Positions 25,250 through 37,200 of a stretch of 64,000 nucleotides of DNA are shown here, in pieces. The notes beneath the pieces were generated by a model. That model worked only from the letters and a program-made list of their open reading frames with translations, was not told the DNA's origin and did no database searches. The DNA lies in NCBI GenBank assembly GCA_963920665.1, contig OY987266.1, positions 11,847,001-11,911,000 on the forward strand, given 5' to 3'. A program made the position numbers and the translations under genes. Numbering within the stretch: position 1 is the stretch's first letter; each line of letters begins with the position of its first letter. This DNA is from Straminergon stramineum (Eukaryota; Streptophyta; Bryopsida; Hypnales; Calliergonaceae).

Positions 25250-25855
25250 AGACAAGAAGGACAAGGATATGCTTCCAACTTATTTTTTTGTTATAGGAGC
25301 ATTAAAATATCCAACCATTCCATCAATGGTTGGATCTTTTAAAGTCTAGTTGTTTCAAGTTACTAGTAGAAAACAATGTTTCAATCAACAAAAATCAATT
25401 GACGAGTTTTTGTGTTTTCTACCAAAAAATAGAAAATTTGTGTTGATTGCAACATAGTTTTCAGAAATTTGTATTTTATGCAACGTAGTTTTTAAAAAAT
25501 GTCAATTATTTTTTGTTGTGTAGAATACTGTTTTCTACCAGTGAGTGGCATAGATGGGAAGGGCAAGGGATATGCTTTTCATGACCAATGTCTAAGTTCA
25601 TGTTATCTTTGTAGATTGCAAGAAATATCCAAACATTACATCTAGTTGAATTTTTAAAAGTCTTGTTCAAGTCTCCCTCAATTGAAGGTCTCAAGAGGTA
25701 CGGATGGAAGGGGCAAGGGATATCCTTTTCATCTAATTTCATATATGTTATGTTGAACATTGCTTGAAATATAATATCCAACCATGACATCAACGGTTGG
25801 ATCTTTTAAACTCTTGTTTAGGCATGGTTGATTGAGGATCTCAATTGCAAAAAGA
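25250..25855. repeat. Degenerate tandem repeat, about 165 bp, three units
   Basis: Recurring series: GGGCAAGGGATATGCTTTTCAT, then AATATCCAA-CCAT, then ATGGTTGGATCTTTTAAA, TTGTTTAGG and GAAGGTCTCAAGAGG. Units begin near 25255, 25555 and 25708. A 183-bp CACTA-type element has been inserted into the first unit (25361-25543). Confidence 0.6.
25361..25543. mobile_element. CACTA-type miniature element, 183 bp
   Basis: The left end is TACTAGTAGAAAACAATG and the right end is CTGTTTTCTACCAGTG, so the inverted terminal repeat is roughly YACTRGTAGAAAACA. It is flanked on both sides by AGT (25358-25360 and 25544-25546), the 3-bp target duplication expected of CACTA elements. One terminal base departs from CACT at the left end. 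No coding capacity. Confidence 0.65.
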
Positions 25856-25999
25856 CAAGAAGACACTCTAAAACCAAAAAATGATAAGATTGTGAATGAA
25901 ATCCATGCTCTTCAATTATCATATTGTGATTTAGGCACCTATGATACAATGCCCTTCTTTACACAAATTTCCTTTGATGAAAATATATAATACCCTCTT
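25856..25999. other. Short spacer
   Basis: Nothing recognised between the tandem repeat and the next CACTA-type candidate. Confidence 0.4.
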
Positions 26000-26264
26000 C
26001 ACTACACTAAAGGAGTAAAGGTTGTATATAGTGTTAAAAAAATCTAAATTTAATGTCAAATGGTATATAGTGTCATGTAAATAAATTAACTAGTGACATT
26101 CTTTATTAAAATATTTAAAAAATGATGCCATCAACACCTTGTTCTTTGTTATTGACAATATTTGTAGTAGTAGCAAAAATATTAAACTAAAGTAATGCAA
26201 TATTTGACAACTATATTGATATTGTGATAGTTACATTTGGTGTCAATGACTTTTCAATGTAGTG
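26000..26264. mobile_element. Possible CACTA-type miniature element, 265 bp
   Basis: It begins CACTACACTAAAGGAG and ends TTTTCAATGTAGTG, an imperfect terminal inverted repeat starting CACTAC. Internal words (TATAGTGTCATG, ACTAGTGACATT) are themselves partly inverted. The flanking trinucleotides CTT and TTG do not match, so the call is tentative. Related words occur near 38810-38930. Confidence 0.4.
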
Positions 26265-26782
26265 TTGCTTAAAGTCATTCACCAAACACATCCGTAATAT
26301 TATTTCAAGTTAATTGTTGTTTATTTGACACCCAATATGTGAAGTGTCAATAATCTTCTTTCACAGTTGTGACCTCTCAAACCATTTGTGCTTGTACTTA
26401 GTATAATTAACTCTTAAACTTCTTAATTAGAAATGTATTTTTTGGAGGGATATAAATGAATTTTGTAGTTTGATATTTGACTTAATTAAAGAATACAAAT
26501 TAATTTTTTTGAACATAGATTTCTCTCAAAAATTTGGGAATTTTATTTTGTGCCTGGACAAATTAGGCTAATATCATTTTTATAAACTATTTAATGCTTT
26601 ACCTCAAAAAATCAATTGTTGTTGTAATTATTGACAGACTTGTGAATGACTTCCATTGAATTTTTTTGATATTTGTGGGGCCATGGTTTCAAAGTCAAGA
26701 ATTTGTTTAAAAAAAAATTGAATTTTCAAATAGGTCAAATTTTCAAGTTGGTCATGATGAGCCACCTACCATATACTAACAA
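26265..26782. other. Intergenic spacer, nothing recognised
   Basis: AT-rich sequence without gene or clear repeat. Confidence 0.4.
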
Positions 26783-26866
26783 CACTAGAAGAAATTCTCG
26801 TTCATTGAGTTGATGTGTTTTCTAATAAAAACACATCAGCTCGATGAACAAGAATTTCTTCTAGTG
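26783..26866. mobile_element. 84-bp CACTA-type miniature element with 3-bp target duplication
   Basis: Almost entirely palindromic: CACTAGAAGAAATTCTCGTT at the left end pairs with AACAAGAATTTCTTCTAGTG at the right, and the pairing continues to the centre (GTTGATGTGTTTT with AAAACACATCAGC). It is flanked by CAA on both sides (26780-26782 and 26867-26869), the expected CACTA target duplication. Only a few arm mismatches, suggesting a recent insertion. Confidence 0.85.
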
Positions 26867-29800
26867 CAATCATTACACATGGTCAACAAAAGTAAGTAGC
26901 AATAGAGGAAGAAATTCATAGAATTACAAAATAAAATGTAATCTTGGGGTCTCCTTGAGGCCCTCTAGAGGTCTCATTTTTTCTCTAATGCATTAAGGCC
27001 AATATTTCTTCAAAGACATCATTCATAGTTTTGGAATGTCACTTGAATGTAGACATAGCAATTTAGACTATATAGAGGTCACTTAAGAACCAATATGAAT
27101 ATATGTAAGATATCCAAAAGGTTTGACTTCATAAAATTTGCCTTATACATGTACCATAGATCAATTTATATAGAATAGATTGGCCATTACATTAAAACAA
27201 GAGGTGATCATATAGTGTAGATTTGTTTATATCGTAAAATTCATATACAATTATATGAATGAATATATTAACATAGGTTGAAAATTTCTCAAAGATGAAA
27301 AAAGGTGAATAATAGGTGTTTGGAAATTCTTCCAACATGATGTAAAGTTGAGGATTTTCAAATTTGAATTTCTAAATGATTGTTTTAATATAATATTGGA
27401 GTTCAAATGTCTAATGAACTTATTCATCTTAGATGAGAATTTACACAAAATAGCATGTTCAATGTGACACCATGCATAGAAGTATAGATGTTAGATGAAA
27501 TAACCAATACTTTACTATTATGTAGTTTCATTGATCAAAGGTTTATAGAATGTTGTATACCTTATAGATAAAAATACCCTACAGTTGCATAAAATTTAAT
27601 AAAAATATCCTATATGCCTATATATGTTAATGCATACACCAATTTTGTCCTAAAAGATAATGATAAAAAATTAACAAAGTTAAACAAAATAAAAAATTGC
27701 AACTAAAGATAAAAATAAATAAATAAATAGAAAAACCCTCAATTCACTTGAATTTTTAATAGTTTGCAAATTTCAACATTTTCATATGTCAACATTCCAA
27801 TGTTTTCATTTTTTAATATTAGTTTTATAATTAATTGGTAAAAGTTATAAATATTCTGATTTAACTATCACTTAACCCTTGAGCAACCCAACATCAACGT
27901 CCCAAATCTCGCTTCTCAAAATGAAAGAAAGGTTGTCTACAACCAAATGGAGATGTCTTGCCTTGAAAATTGTACAAAGGCTCATAGTAGTTAGGCTTTC
28001 AGTAAGAGTGAGTGAGTGGCAGATTTTTCTTATGATGCAACATGTGAGAGTTGTAGCAGTCGAATTGGAAGAAAGCACCTTAGGCTTTGAGTTTCCCTTC
28101 CCCCTTCAACACTCATTTTGCTTTGGAGTTCCCATCCCCTTCAATGTCCAATTCACGTAGTGAGGCCTACAAGCAGTGACTTTGGCATCAAAAAATTCTA
28201 GAATTTTGTCTATTGTCACATCATGACTCACCCTAAGTCGAGCTAGAAATTCAATGTGAGACTTGTCTTGGTCCCGCAATAGTAGTCCTCTGAATTGCCA
28301 GACGCCCACTATTTTGGTAGACTTTGGAATTTCAATTCAACTTTGATTATTATAATCATTATATTAGTACAAAGATTGATTCTGAAACTTTCTATTCAAT
28401 TGCGGGCCTAAAGCATCATTTGATTTCAAAGAGCAATTTGAATGCATCCTTGCAATGATCTTGTGTTAACATGACAGTTGACAAGAGGTCCTTTGCTCCT
28501 TATTTTCGGACGTCACACCATGGGCACTCAGGGATTAAATATAACTAATTATACATTTTAATGTAAAACTAAGTTGGATTTCAAAACTCTAACTATGTTT
28601 TATTAAAACTATTTTTAAATTAGTAATTGTGTTTATTCTTTTCCTTTTGTCAATATATTTTACTACCGACATTACATCTATTGTCAATCATTATTGTTTT
28701 ATTACTATTGTTGAAGTTCTTGCATTGATATATTAAGTATTGAATAGTACACCAATGGAACATGGCCTTAGTTATATAAATTGGTGTCTCATGGAAGTGG
28801 GCATTGGTAGATTAAAGGGCCAAAAAATTGTAATAAAATGAAAAGAGAATAAACAAAGATATAGTCTTTGTCATCATTGAAGATGAAGACTTAGAAAGGT
28901 TGACTTTAGTACTAAGAAAGAAGTTCCAAGTTTTAATAGGATACCCAAAAATTATAAACAACATTCATAATTAATAGATTTAGAGAATTTCAAGAATATG
29001 ATATAGACGTTTCTAATTAAGAAAAAAAGAAGTAAATATCAAGTATAGATCAAGAATTTGATAAAATGATAAGCTTATGTCAATTGATATACACACAATT
29101 TGTAAATAAAGAATCAAATAACATGATTTGGAGTTAGATGAAGAACAACTTCAAGTTAAATATACTTCTATAATTTATCTAATAGGATGCATTTATTCTT
29201 TATAATTATTAAAATAAAAAATTGAATATAAGAACTTTTAAAAATACCTCTTATTCAAATATATTTTACACAAGACTAAATATTTATAGTTGGAGGTAAA
29301 TTGGTATAAATTTAAAGTATGAACTATTTGTATTCAATGAATGTACTATGAATTTTAAATGCACTATACTTTAAAAACATCTTGATTCAAACAATCATGT
29401 ACAATATTCAAAAATTGAATATCCTAATATCATCCTTTATATTAGATAGGGTTGTTTGGATATGGACATGGTCACTTAGATGTCCTACAACAAGCCAAGA
29501 GAATTATGTTTTATTAGGGCCATTGATTATAGACTAGTACATATCTTCTACTAGTCTACAACTTGCTATGCAACACCTTTTTGCCAACCAATTTTGTACC
29601 TTTCTGTCCTAAGTGTCCACTAGCCTACATACATGAGTCTTCCTATATAGAAAATATACACTCTGTACATAATATACAAAATATATACTTCCAATACTTT
29701 AAAATTTTGCGATAATCGTACCCTAGTGTAGTGTGCTTCTACCCTACAGCATCATTTTAAAGCTGAGTTGGGTGTCCTCAATCAATGAAATCATGAGAAT

Positions 29801-30017
29801 TCTTGCCAAATTATATGAGTGAACGTCAAGTACTTATTGATTATATTTTTCGAGATCATACAATTAAATTTCAATTCTAGAGATTCAACATGATTTAAAA
29901 CATAAGTAAAACAAAACAAAAGAATAATGTGTTTCACTAGTTGAGCTCAGCTCATTCTGCAAGGTGTGAGGATCTCAGCCGAGTTATAGTTCATGAGAAG
30001 TGACAAGTTGGGTCCAA
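26867..30017. other. AT-rich intergenic spacer
   Basis: About 3.1 kb without a supported gene. The GC-richer island at 27870-28320 contains overlapping short open frames on both strands (27879-28160 plus, 28106-28309 minus) with no domain that I recognise; it may be a fragment of an older element. Confidence 0.45.
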
Positions 30018-30103
30018 GGCTCCACTCCTACAATTATGAAATCTACAGGGAATAATGAGTCTATGTATTCCTTGTAGATTTTAATAATTACAGGAGTGGG
30101 GCC
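30018..30103. mobile_element. 86-bp hairpin miniature repeat
   Basis: GGCTCCACTCCTACAATTAT at the left is the imperfect reverse complement of ATAATTACAGGAGTGGGGCC at the right, with AATCTACAGGGAAT pairing with ATTCCTTGTAGATT inside. A diverged partial copy lies near 44288-44325. No clear target duplication. Confidence 0.55.
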
Positions 30104-32851
30104 ATACAAGGAATAAGCATACATATTAAGTTGGGTACCCCTTTAAACGTCACTTTTTGCTTCTGCGCCTTGTTACTATTATAGTTATTACAATTAGATA
30201 GGCTAAATTTTCATATTTTTTATTGGCACTTGAAAGGAGGATTCAATGCACCAAAGAACATGACATTTGAAGACTGTATGTGAAAGTTATGAAGAAATAA
30301 AGTTTGGTTCTAAAACAATTTTTTCCACATTAATATAGGAACTTGTAACAGATATTTCGTTAAAATGTCTGTATTCATACGTCATTTTTCCATTTATTTT
30401 CTAGGATAGGTATAGATTTCAAAATGCATGGTCTAAAATCTATGAGCGGTATACATTTCAGACTACACGATCTGAACCTCAAAGTGCCAAGTTTGTGGAA
30501 TACCGCCACTTTAATGAAATATCCATTAAATTTGATTTTGAAAATGTATACTCAGTAAAGATGGTAGTTTAGGGTCAATGGCACATTTGGGGGGGGGGGG
30601 CACTTTAGGGTAACAAGCCAATAAAGCACCCATTTATAAGTTGATTGTCATTTGGGGGGGAAGGTATACTTCTTGAAATATTTTTTAATAAATTTTCATA
30701 GAAAGTACAATCAAATTGGCATCTTCAAAAAAGTGGTTTGGACCTTTGTGGAATTAGTTGCAAATTTTTGAAGATGAAGCATAGAGGTCATTAAATGCAT
30801 CCGCTTATTGAAATGCACAAATTTAGTGCATTGACAGTGATTGAAGAAACCAAAATCAAACTCTACATGCCATGATGCTAAATTACAAGACACTTTAGAA
30901 CTAGGTTGATTTAAGGACTTGTAACTTTAGAATGACTGTGTCCGTGTACTGAAATCAATAAAGGTGGTATTGGAATCCAAAATTTTAGAGAGGTTCTCAA
31001 GAGCCGAGCATACCGCTTGGACATCATTGTCATTGTAAGTAAGGGATGTTCTTTAATTGTGAGTGATTGCAAAGAAACATTTGCACTCTTTTCTCTATTT
31101 GGATTACAACCTTGTGTATTTTTTGAAGAGTTCTTGAGAAAATAGAAGAACATGATTTTCTTAAGCAAAAATATAATATGAAATTTTAGATATTTAAGAA
31201 GATTGATTTTATCCTATGAAATTCTCTAAGTGTGAGAATTCTTGAAAAAATGTCTAATTTTTAAAAAAAATTATTTTTATTTTTTCATTTGTTAAAAAGA
31301 GATAAATCATTCAAATTGGCCATTCACAAGAATTTTATGAAGCTAGTTAGGCACCAAGAAAATCAACAATTTCTTTTCCCATTTTTGACAATACTTGCTT
31401 AAGGAAGTTGAATTGCAAACTTCTATGCACTACATAGCATGAAATGTTTTTTAAATTATTTTTATAGTATTTGCAAGAACTTAATTATTAACAAAATCCT
31501 TCTATATTCCAACTTCAAATTTCTTAAAATAGATACTAAATGGCATTCTTAATCAATAAGGCTAAAGTTGAGGTTGTGTAACATTGGCCATAGTGATACA
31601 TGTTCAAGATAAGATAACCCCTAAAGTTCTTTGACTATGTTTTTGCCAAAAACACTCCAAAATTACCATTTTTATTGCAAGGACTAAATTTATTTTTTGC
31701 CAATTTTTGCCTCATGTAACTATAGAATCTTGTAGACTTAGGGGGTTCAAGAATACATGATATTTTTTTTTAAAGTTTGGACCGTGTGGATTGCAAGAAA
31801 TTAGTGTTTAGGGTGACAAAAACACTATTTTTAGTGCTTAAAAATTGCGGGCAGCTGCACTTAACAAGTGCTAATGCACCCTCAAAATGGACCATGTCAC
31901 TTGTGCTTCCTTGGATTCATTCTTTATGGTAAGTAAGGTACGTGCTCCAAAAATTTCAAGTCATTGAGGATTGTGCAATACAACATATAGGAAAAAATTG
32001 AAATGTGCAAAGATGTTTGCCCCCAAAGTCCTAGTTACACTTGCAAATTTTTAGAATTTCATTTCTTCTTCATAAAGATGTTTTTCCAAAAAATGAATGG
32101 TCATCACCTTTAATGTTATGTCTTCCATTAGATGAAATTTTTTCCAACCTAAAATGCTAAAACCTCACCTCTCTCTGAAGGAGAATGAGAACTAGAGTCT
32201 TCTGCTTCCTAGGGGCAAGCTGAGAAGATTGTGGGAATGCATGGAGATGGTGGGGAACGGAGGGGACAAAGGGGAACGGAAGGGACATTTCATATTTTTT
32301 TGGAGCTTTGTGGAATTAGTAATGAATTTTTGAAGTTGAAACGCAATGCGTATCAAAAGCGACCACCTCCAAAAATGTGAAGAGTTGGTACATTGAAGAA
32401 AACAAAATGTACCTCTATGTCGTGTTCACTTTTAATGCTCGGTCAAAGTTTGAGCCTCCTACCTTAAAGCAAGTGGGAATTTTGTGTGCAATGCAAAAAA
32501 GGTACTTTTTGACAAAGAAATATAACTTTCAAGGTTTATTTTTCTTGAATCGGAAAGAAGTAAGAAAAAATTATAAAAGAGGGAAACCAAAGAAGTTACT
32601 GAGCTACACTATAGGAGAAAGATGTGAAGAAGGAAAAGCAATATGTAAAGACAACAATAAAAATAGAAGGAAGGGAAAAAAAATAAAGCAAATGTCAAGA
32701 AAGAAAAAAATATGAACAACAAAGGAAAAAAGGGAAAAAAGGAAAAAAGGAAAATAAAGGGTAAACAAGAACAGAAAAAAATGTGAAGGAAAACAAACAA
32801 ATGGAAAGAAGTGACCCAAATAATAGGGGAGGGAATAAAATGAACATACCC
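30104..32851. other. Spacer with a dispersed repeat (about 30920-31560)
   Basis: The part from about 30920 to 31560 is a diverged direct copy of about 44370-45020: shared words include AAAATTTTAGAGAGGTTCT, GAGTGATTGCAA, TTAGGCACCAA and CCAACTTCAAAT. The copy count suggests a mobile or recombining family. Purine-rich open frames at 32377-32928 are low-complexity artefacts. No gene. Confidence 0.5.
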
Positions 32852-34208
32852 TCAAATGGTTGTCCGACAATGTCGATGTATGCCTCCATGGTTTCATGGC
32901 CCATAGTAGAACTCTTCAAAGCAACCACAGTTTAGGCATAGGTATGCCCTAGTATGTGCATGGCAATATTGATAACAAGATTGGTAACCACAAAGTAGAC
33001 AAGGGCGGTGTATACGAGTCCATATTGGCAAGTGTCTCCTTGGATCCTCTTCCTCAACATCTGTCCCACGCCCAATCTAATTTTATAATAAAGCATCACA
33101 CAAATTTACCTTGAATCATAGGTGAGTTAGTGGAGTTTTACCACATTCATGAGCTCAGAAAATGCCTTGGTATAAAATTTACATATTCACGACTATCGTG
33201 TCTAGGAGAAAAGCAAAACTATAGTGCCACCACTTGTGTGATCTACTTTGGCATGACTACGATACCTGCAATTGACCGACAACATCCACCCCTTTTATAT
33301 ATGTGGTATATTCTAAGTGCACCAAAGAAGTAGGAATGGGATTTCTCATGGCTCCATTCCTACAAGGCACCATAGGAATTAGGATACAAGGAAAATCTAT
33401 TGGCAATGCATGAGTGGAAATTAGGAGCATTAGTCGTTTGTCTTTCTAAAGGACACAACTAATTCCCCTACTCTCATGCATCTTCCACTACAATGTACCT
33501 TGTCGAGAGTTCTTTCATTGTCTTCAATTCTAAAGGTAAACCTACACAATTATACCGTATTATCCCTATGGCATAAATGTGGATAGTAGCCAACTCTATG
33601 AATAAGCCAATGCTAGAAAATAAATTATTCGTGACAAGAACATGATCCTTAGTTTCAAGGCCTTGTACTAAGTCCATGACCATGATGTGGGCTAATCAAG
33701 GTTCTCCATGAACTACTAATGGCATGTCATTTAGTCCCACATTATGATTAGCCCCATAGTAAATGTCAAAAGCTTGTACATACTTTAACATCGAGTATGC
33801 TAGGCACCACTCCTTGATGCCCCAATTGTGGGGTTTTTTAGGCATGTATTGCCTAGTAGGATGATAGGAACCTTTGTACCTAATCATCAACCTATCTACA
33901 GTGATGTGTTTTCCTAGTGTCCAATTGCGTTTGAAACTATTCTTTATATCATTTACTAGCCAATGAACTTGCCCCATTTTTTCATAGATCCATAATTCTC
34001 TCTCTCTCTCTCTCACATAAGTAGGTGGATTGGTAACATGAAGACATCTTGTAATTGCTTGGAATCTAGCATGAGTAAAAATTGGAGAAATGAGAGGAAA
34101 ATGGAAGAAAGAATATTTTTTCAACCAATATGTCTTCATGTTTGGTTGTTTCTTCAATCCAATGAACATGTAAACCAACAAGTATGCTTTCAAAGTCACC
34201 ATGCTCAA
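32852..34208 (-). pseudogene. Broken piggyBac-type (DDE_Tnp_1_7) transposase
   Basis: Minus-strand translation shows the family's signatures in order. The N-terminal part (34208-33699) has LKAYLLVYMFIGLKKQPN, TYWLKKYSFFHFP and TRCLHVTNP, then ITVD followed by RYKG, RQYMPKKPHNWGIKEW and FDIYYG. After an in-frame TGA at 33696-33698 the same frame continues with VMDLVQGLE, VTNNLFSSIGLF and YNCVGLPLELK. After a frameshift near 33485 come MHESRGISCVL and STHALPI, then IKGVDVVGQL, SHKWW and a C-terminal Cys/His finger (RPCLLCGYQ, CLNCGCFEEFYYGPWNH) with in-frame TAG codons among them. In the catalytic motif normally TDN-F the Asp is Asn (TNN). It cannot encode active transposase. Related sequence may extend upstream to about 34600. 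Confidence 0.82.
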
Positions 34209-37200
34209 AGACTTTGAATTGCTTGCGATGGCGCAATAGATGGAGCCTTCTTTTTGGTCCTAATTGTAACAATTAGTGCGCCTTCTCCTGGTATTGCCAT
34301 CCAAGAGGTCTTTAGCACCATTTTTTTAAAATTAGGGTTGTTGAGGAGATGTTCATCTTAAGCAGAGGTGCAATGTAGAAGAGTGTAGCATCTCCATTCG
34401 GCCAATGGAAATCATTAGAGTCCTTTGAGTTCTCTCCATCAAAATCAGAAAAGAATTCATTGTAATTGGACTATTGCCCACCACGAAGTAAGTCATTGTC
34501 TTGTGATACATTGAACTGCTCTTCTACTTTTCCAATTTCTATTTGCACCATGTCATTCTCAAAGTGTCGTGCATCTTCAAGGAACTAGGGGACATGACGA
34601 TGTTGAGACAGTTGGAGAGGTGGAGTGTGGATGAGGTTTCATAGGGGGTTGCATCGATGGTCTTCAACTTTGGCATCCGCATGTCCAATTTGTGTAGGTG
34701 GACACAACTTGCTAATCCGATTGTGGATTAGTGTAGACCAAACTCCCCACCCCAATTGTTGATCAACGCCAATCCAAACTCACCAATCCAACTATGGATC
34801 AATTTCAAACCAAACTAAAAGCTATATATGATTGTTAAAGTCATCATACCAAAATTCACCACAAGGATTTGTACGTATGGTCAAGAGGTTGGTCAAACTC
34901 GCCACTTCGATCTCTAATGAACACTGATTGTTCCACCACACTCTAAGGATGCTCTTGCATGATCATTGCAAACTCTCTTGCTACAAGGATCAATGGATTT
35001 GTTGAAGTTGTCATTGGCACTATTGTTGTTGCTGACCTCAGTCCAATCTATAGAACCACCTTGTCTCTAATTTGCAACACTTCACCTTCCCACTCGGGTC
35101 CAAGTACTCATACGTAGAGGTATGTCATCCCATGCGAGTTGCCATGAGCACATGTAAGTACTTCAGCCTAAACCCTCAATCTCCATTTTTTTCCCACTTA
35201 TGCAATGAAATTGAAACAACTAGTATGCTAATCATTGAGGGCATTGCTAGAAGCTTCAAGTATGCTAATGCAACAAGAAGAAAAACATGTCCCAATTTTT
35301 CCTTTAGGAAGCGGGGAAGTCTTGGGATTTTATTTCTCTCCTAGCATACTAGATGTTGAAGGTAGATCTGGCCACACATTGTCTTTGATGAAGAAATGAA
35401 TGTTTGAGTCAAATTGTTGTTTTTCTCTCCACCCTAGAACATGAGCTGCTTGGTAGTAGAAATGATGTCAGTAGTTGGCAACTTCTGAATTGCATGGCCA
35501 CTTTGATGTCCCTTTCCAAATAGGAAGAGATTTCAAGTAATCAATGTCAAGGAGTGCCACAACTCTTGTAACTTGGAAAGGATTGGTGAGTGATAGTTGC
35601 AATTGTTCTTGTAGGACCGAGATGAGATGTGTAAGTTGAATGAGAGGTCGTTACTTCAATTTTCCACCTTCCAAAGGTCCTAACTACTACAATTTAGTTG
35701 AAATACCTCCCTCTCCCCTTGCTTATTGCAATTCTATTGTAACACCTCCCTCTACTCTTGCTTGCTGAGATTCAATTGTTGAAACTCTTCCCTACTTGGA
35801 CTCAATATGAAGATTAGAGGTTTGAAGACAAGGAGTGCTAAACTACTCTTGCCTAATCTATTGATTTTTAAATCACTAATGGACTCACTTTCTCCCTTTA
35901 GCAAACTAGAACCATCCATGCTTGTAAATTCAAAGTTTGCTTTGCTCTCTTTAAATTCAAACCTATTGCTTCTATATAGTTGTGATTGTAAAAGTAGCAT
36001 GCCTACACTTATAGATTTGTGAAGAGTTTTTGGCACTACAGTCCTTCATTGCATAACTAACTTGGTGGCTATTTTAAATTTCTCAAATTTTGAATCTCAA
36101 ATGGCATTTGATGTCATATTTATGGTTGCCCTTGAATTCTATGAAGAGTTGCCGCTTCTTCATGTTAGTGATAGAGTACATTTGATTTTTAGAATTGAAC
36201 AAAAAATTTGGTTAGTAGTGCAAGTAGATGCAAAATTTATGCAATGATGTAGAAACATTATGATGAACTACAAATGGAATAAATAAAAAAAGGTGCTTTG
36301 CATTGAGAGATGACTTAGTGAGTATTTCTGTCATGAAATCTTGATTGGCCTTGCCCTTTCATTGCTCATGAATTTTAGATGACGGCAAGAAAACCGCCTT
36401 ATGAATTTGAATTTGGATAAGACGTTTACATTGTCTATGTCATCTTAACTTTAGCTGTTCCAAGTGCTTGAATCGCATTCCCAAAAGATAGCAGTGGGTG
36501 CATTTATGTGGATTGTAGCATGTCACCCCAAACCCAATTTTGGACCTAGCCATTATAGTAAACCTACCTATGAAATGCAAAATGAGTGATTTGTCCTATT
36601 TCCATTAGGAAAAAAATTCTGATTTTTTTCCATACAAACTTAAGAAGACAAATGTGAGAAAAGAAGGAAGCAATCAAAATTTTATTTTCTAGACAAAGTA
36701 AGAATTTTTAATGAATTTTTGAAGTGTGCTACCCAATTGGCTCAAAAGAGTCTGTAGACTACCCTAAATTAGTAAAATGTGTTTCCATAATGGTCACCTT
36801 ACCACCTAAAGTAGGCACAACATTTTCTAGTATGGCTACAAGATTTCCTTACATGGCCATGACATGAAGGAATAAAAAAATAACATTTTCTGATGAGTTT
36901 ACACTAGAAAAGGATAAGTGTCCTATGACAGTCACTAATAACTCCATGACCCTCTCCTAAGGCATTGATTATGGCCACAAATCAACCTAATGTATTCCTC
37001 ATCCCATTTATTAGAAATTTTTTGTCATGGGTTGATGTAGGACTCTAATGGGTGGTTTTTGAGGTCACTACATTAGGCAGTTTGCATATCATGGGCTAGT
37101 TTACTGTATGTTGGGGTTAGGGTTAGCACATTGGTGCTGAATAATTAATTAAAGTTCCCAAAGTAAGTTTGGCACTTTAAAATTTAATAACTAAAAATTC

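Noticed and set aside
27879..28309. Overlapping 93- and 67-codon frames on opposite strands
   Set aside because: No domain or splice context, and each is contradicted by the other.
32377..32928. Lys/Asn-rich and Phe/Leu-rich open frames
   Set aside because: Opposite-strand readings of a purine-rich low-complexity tract.
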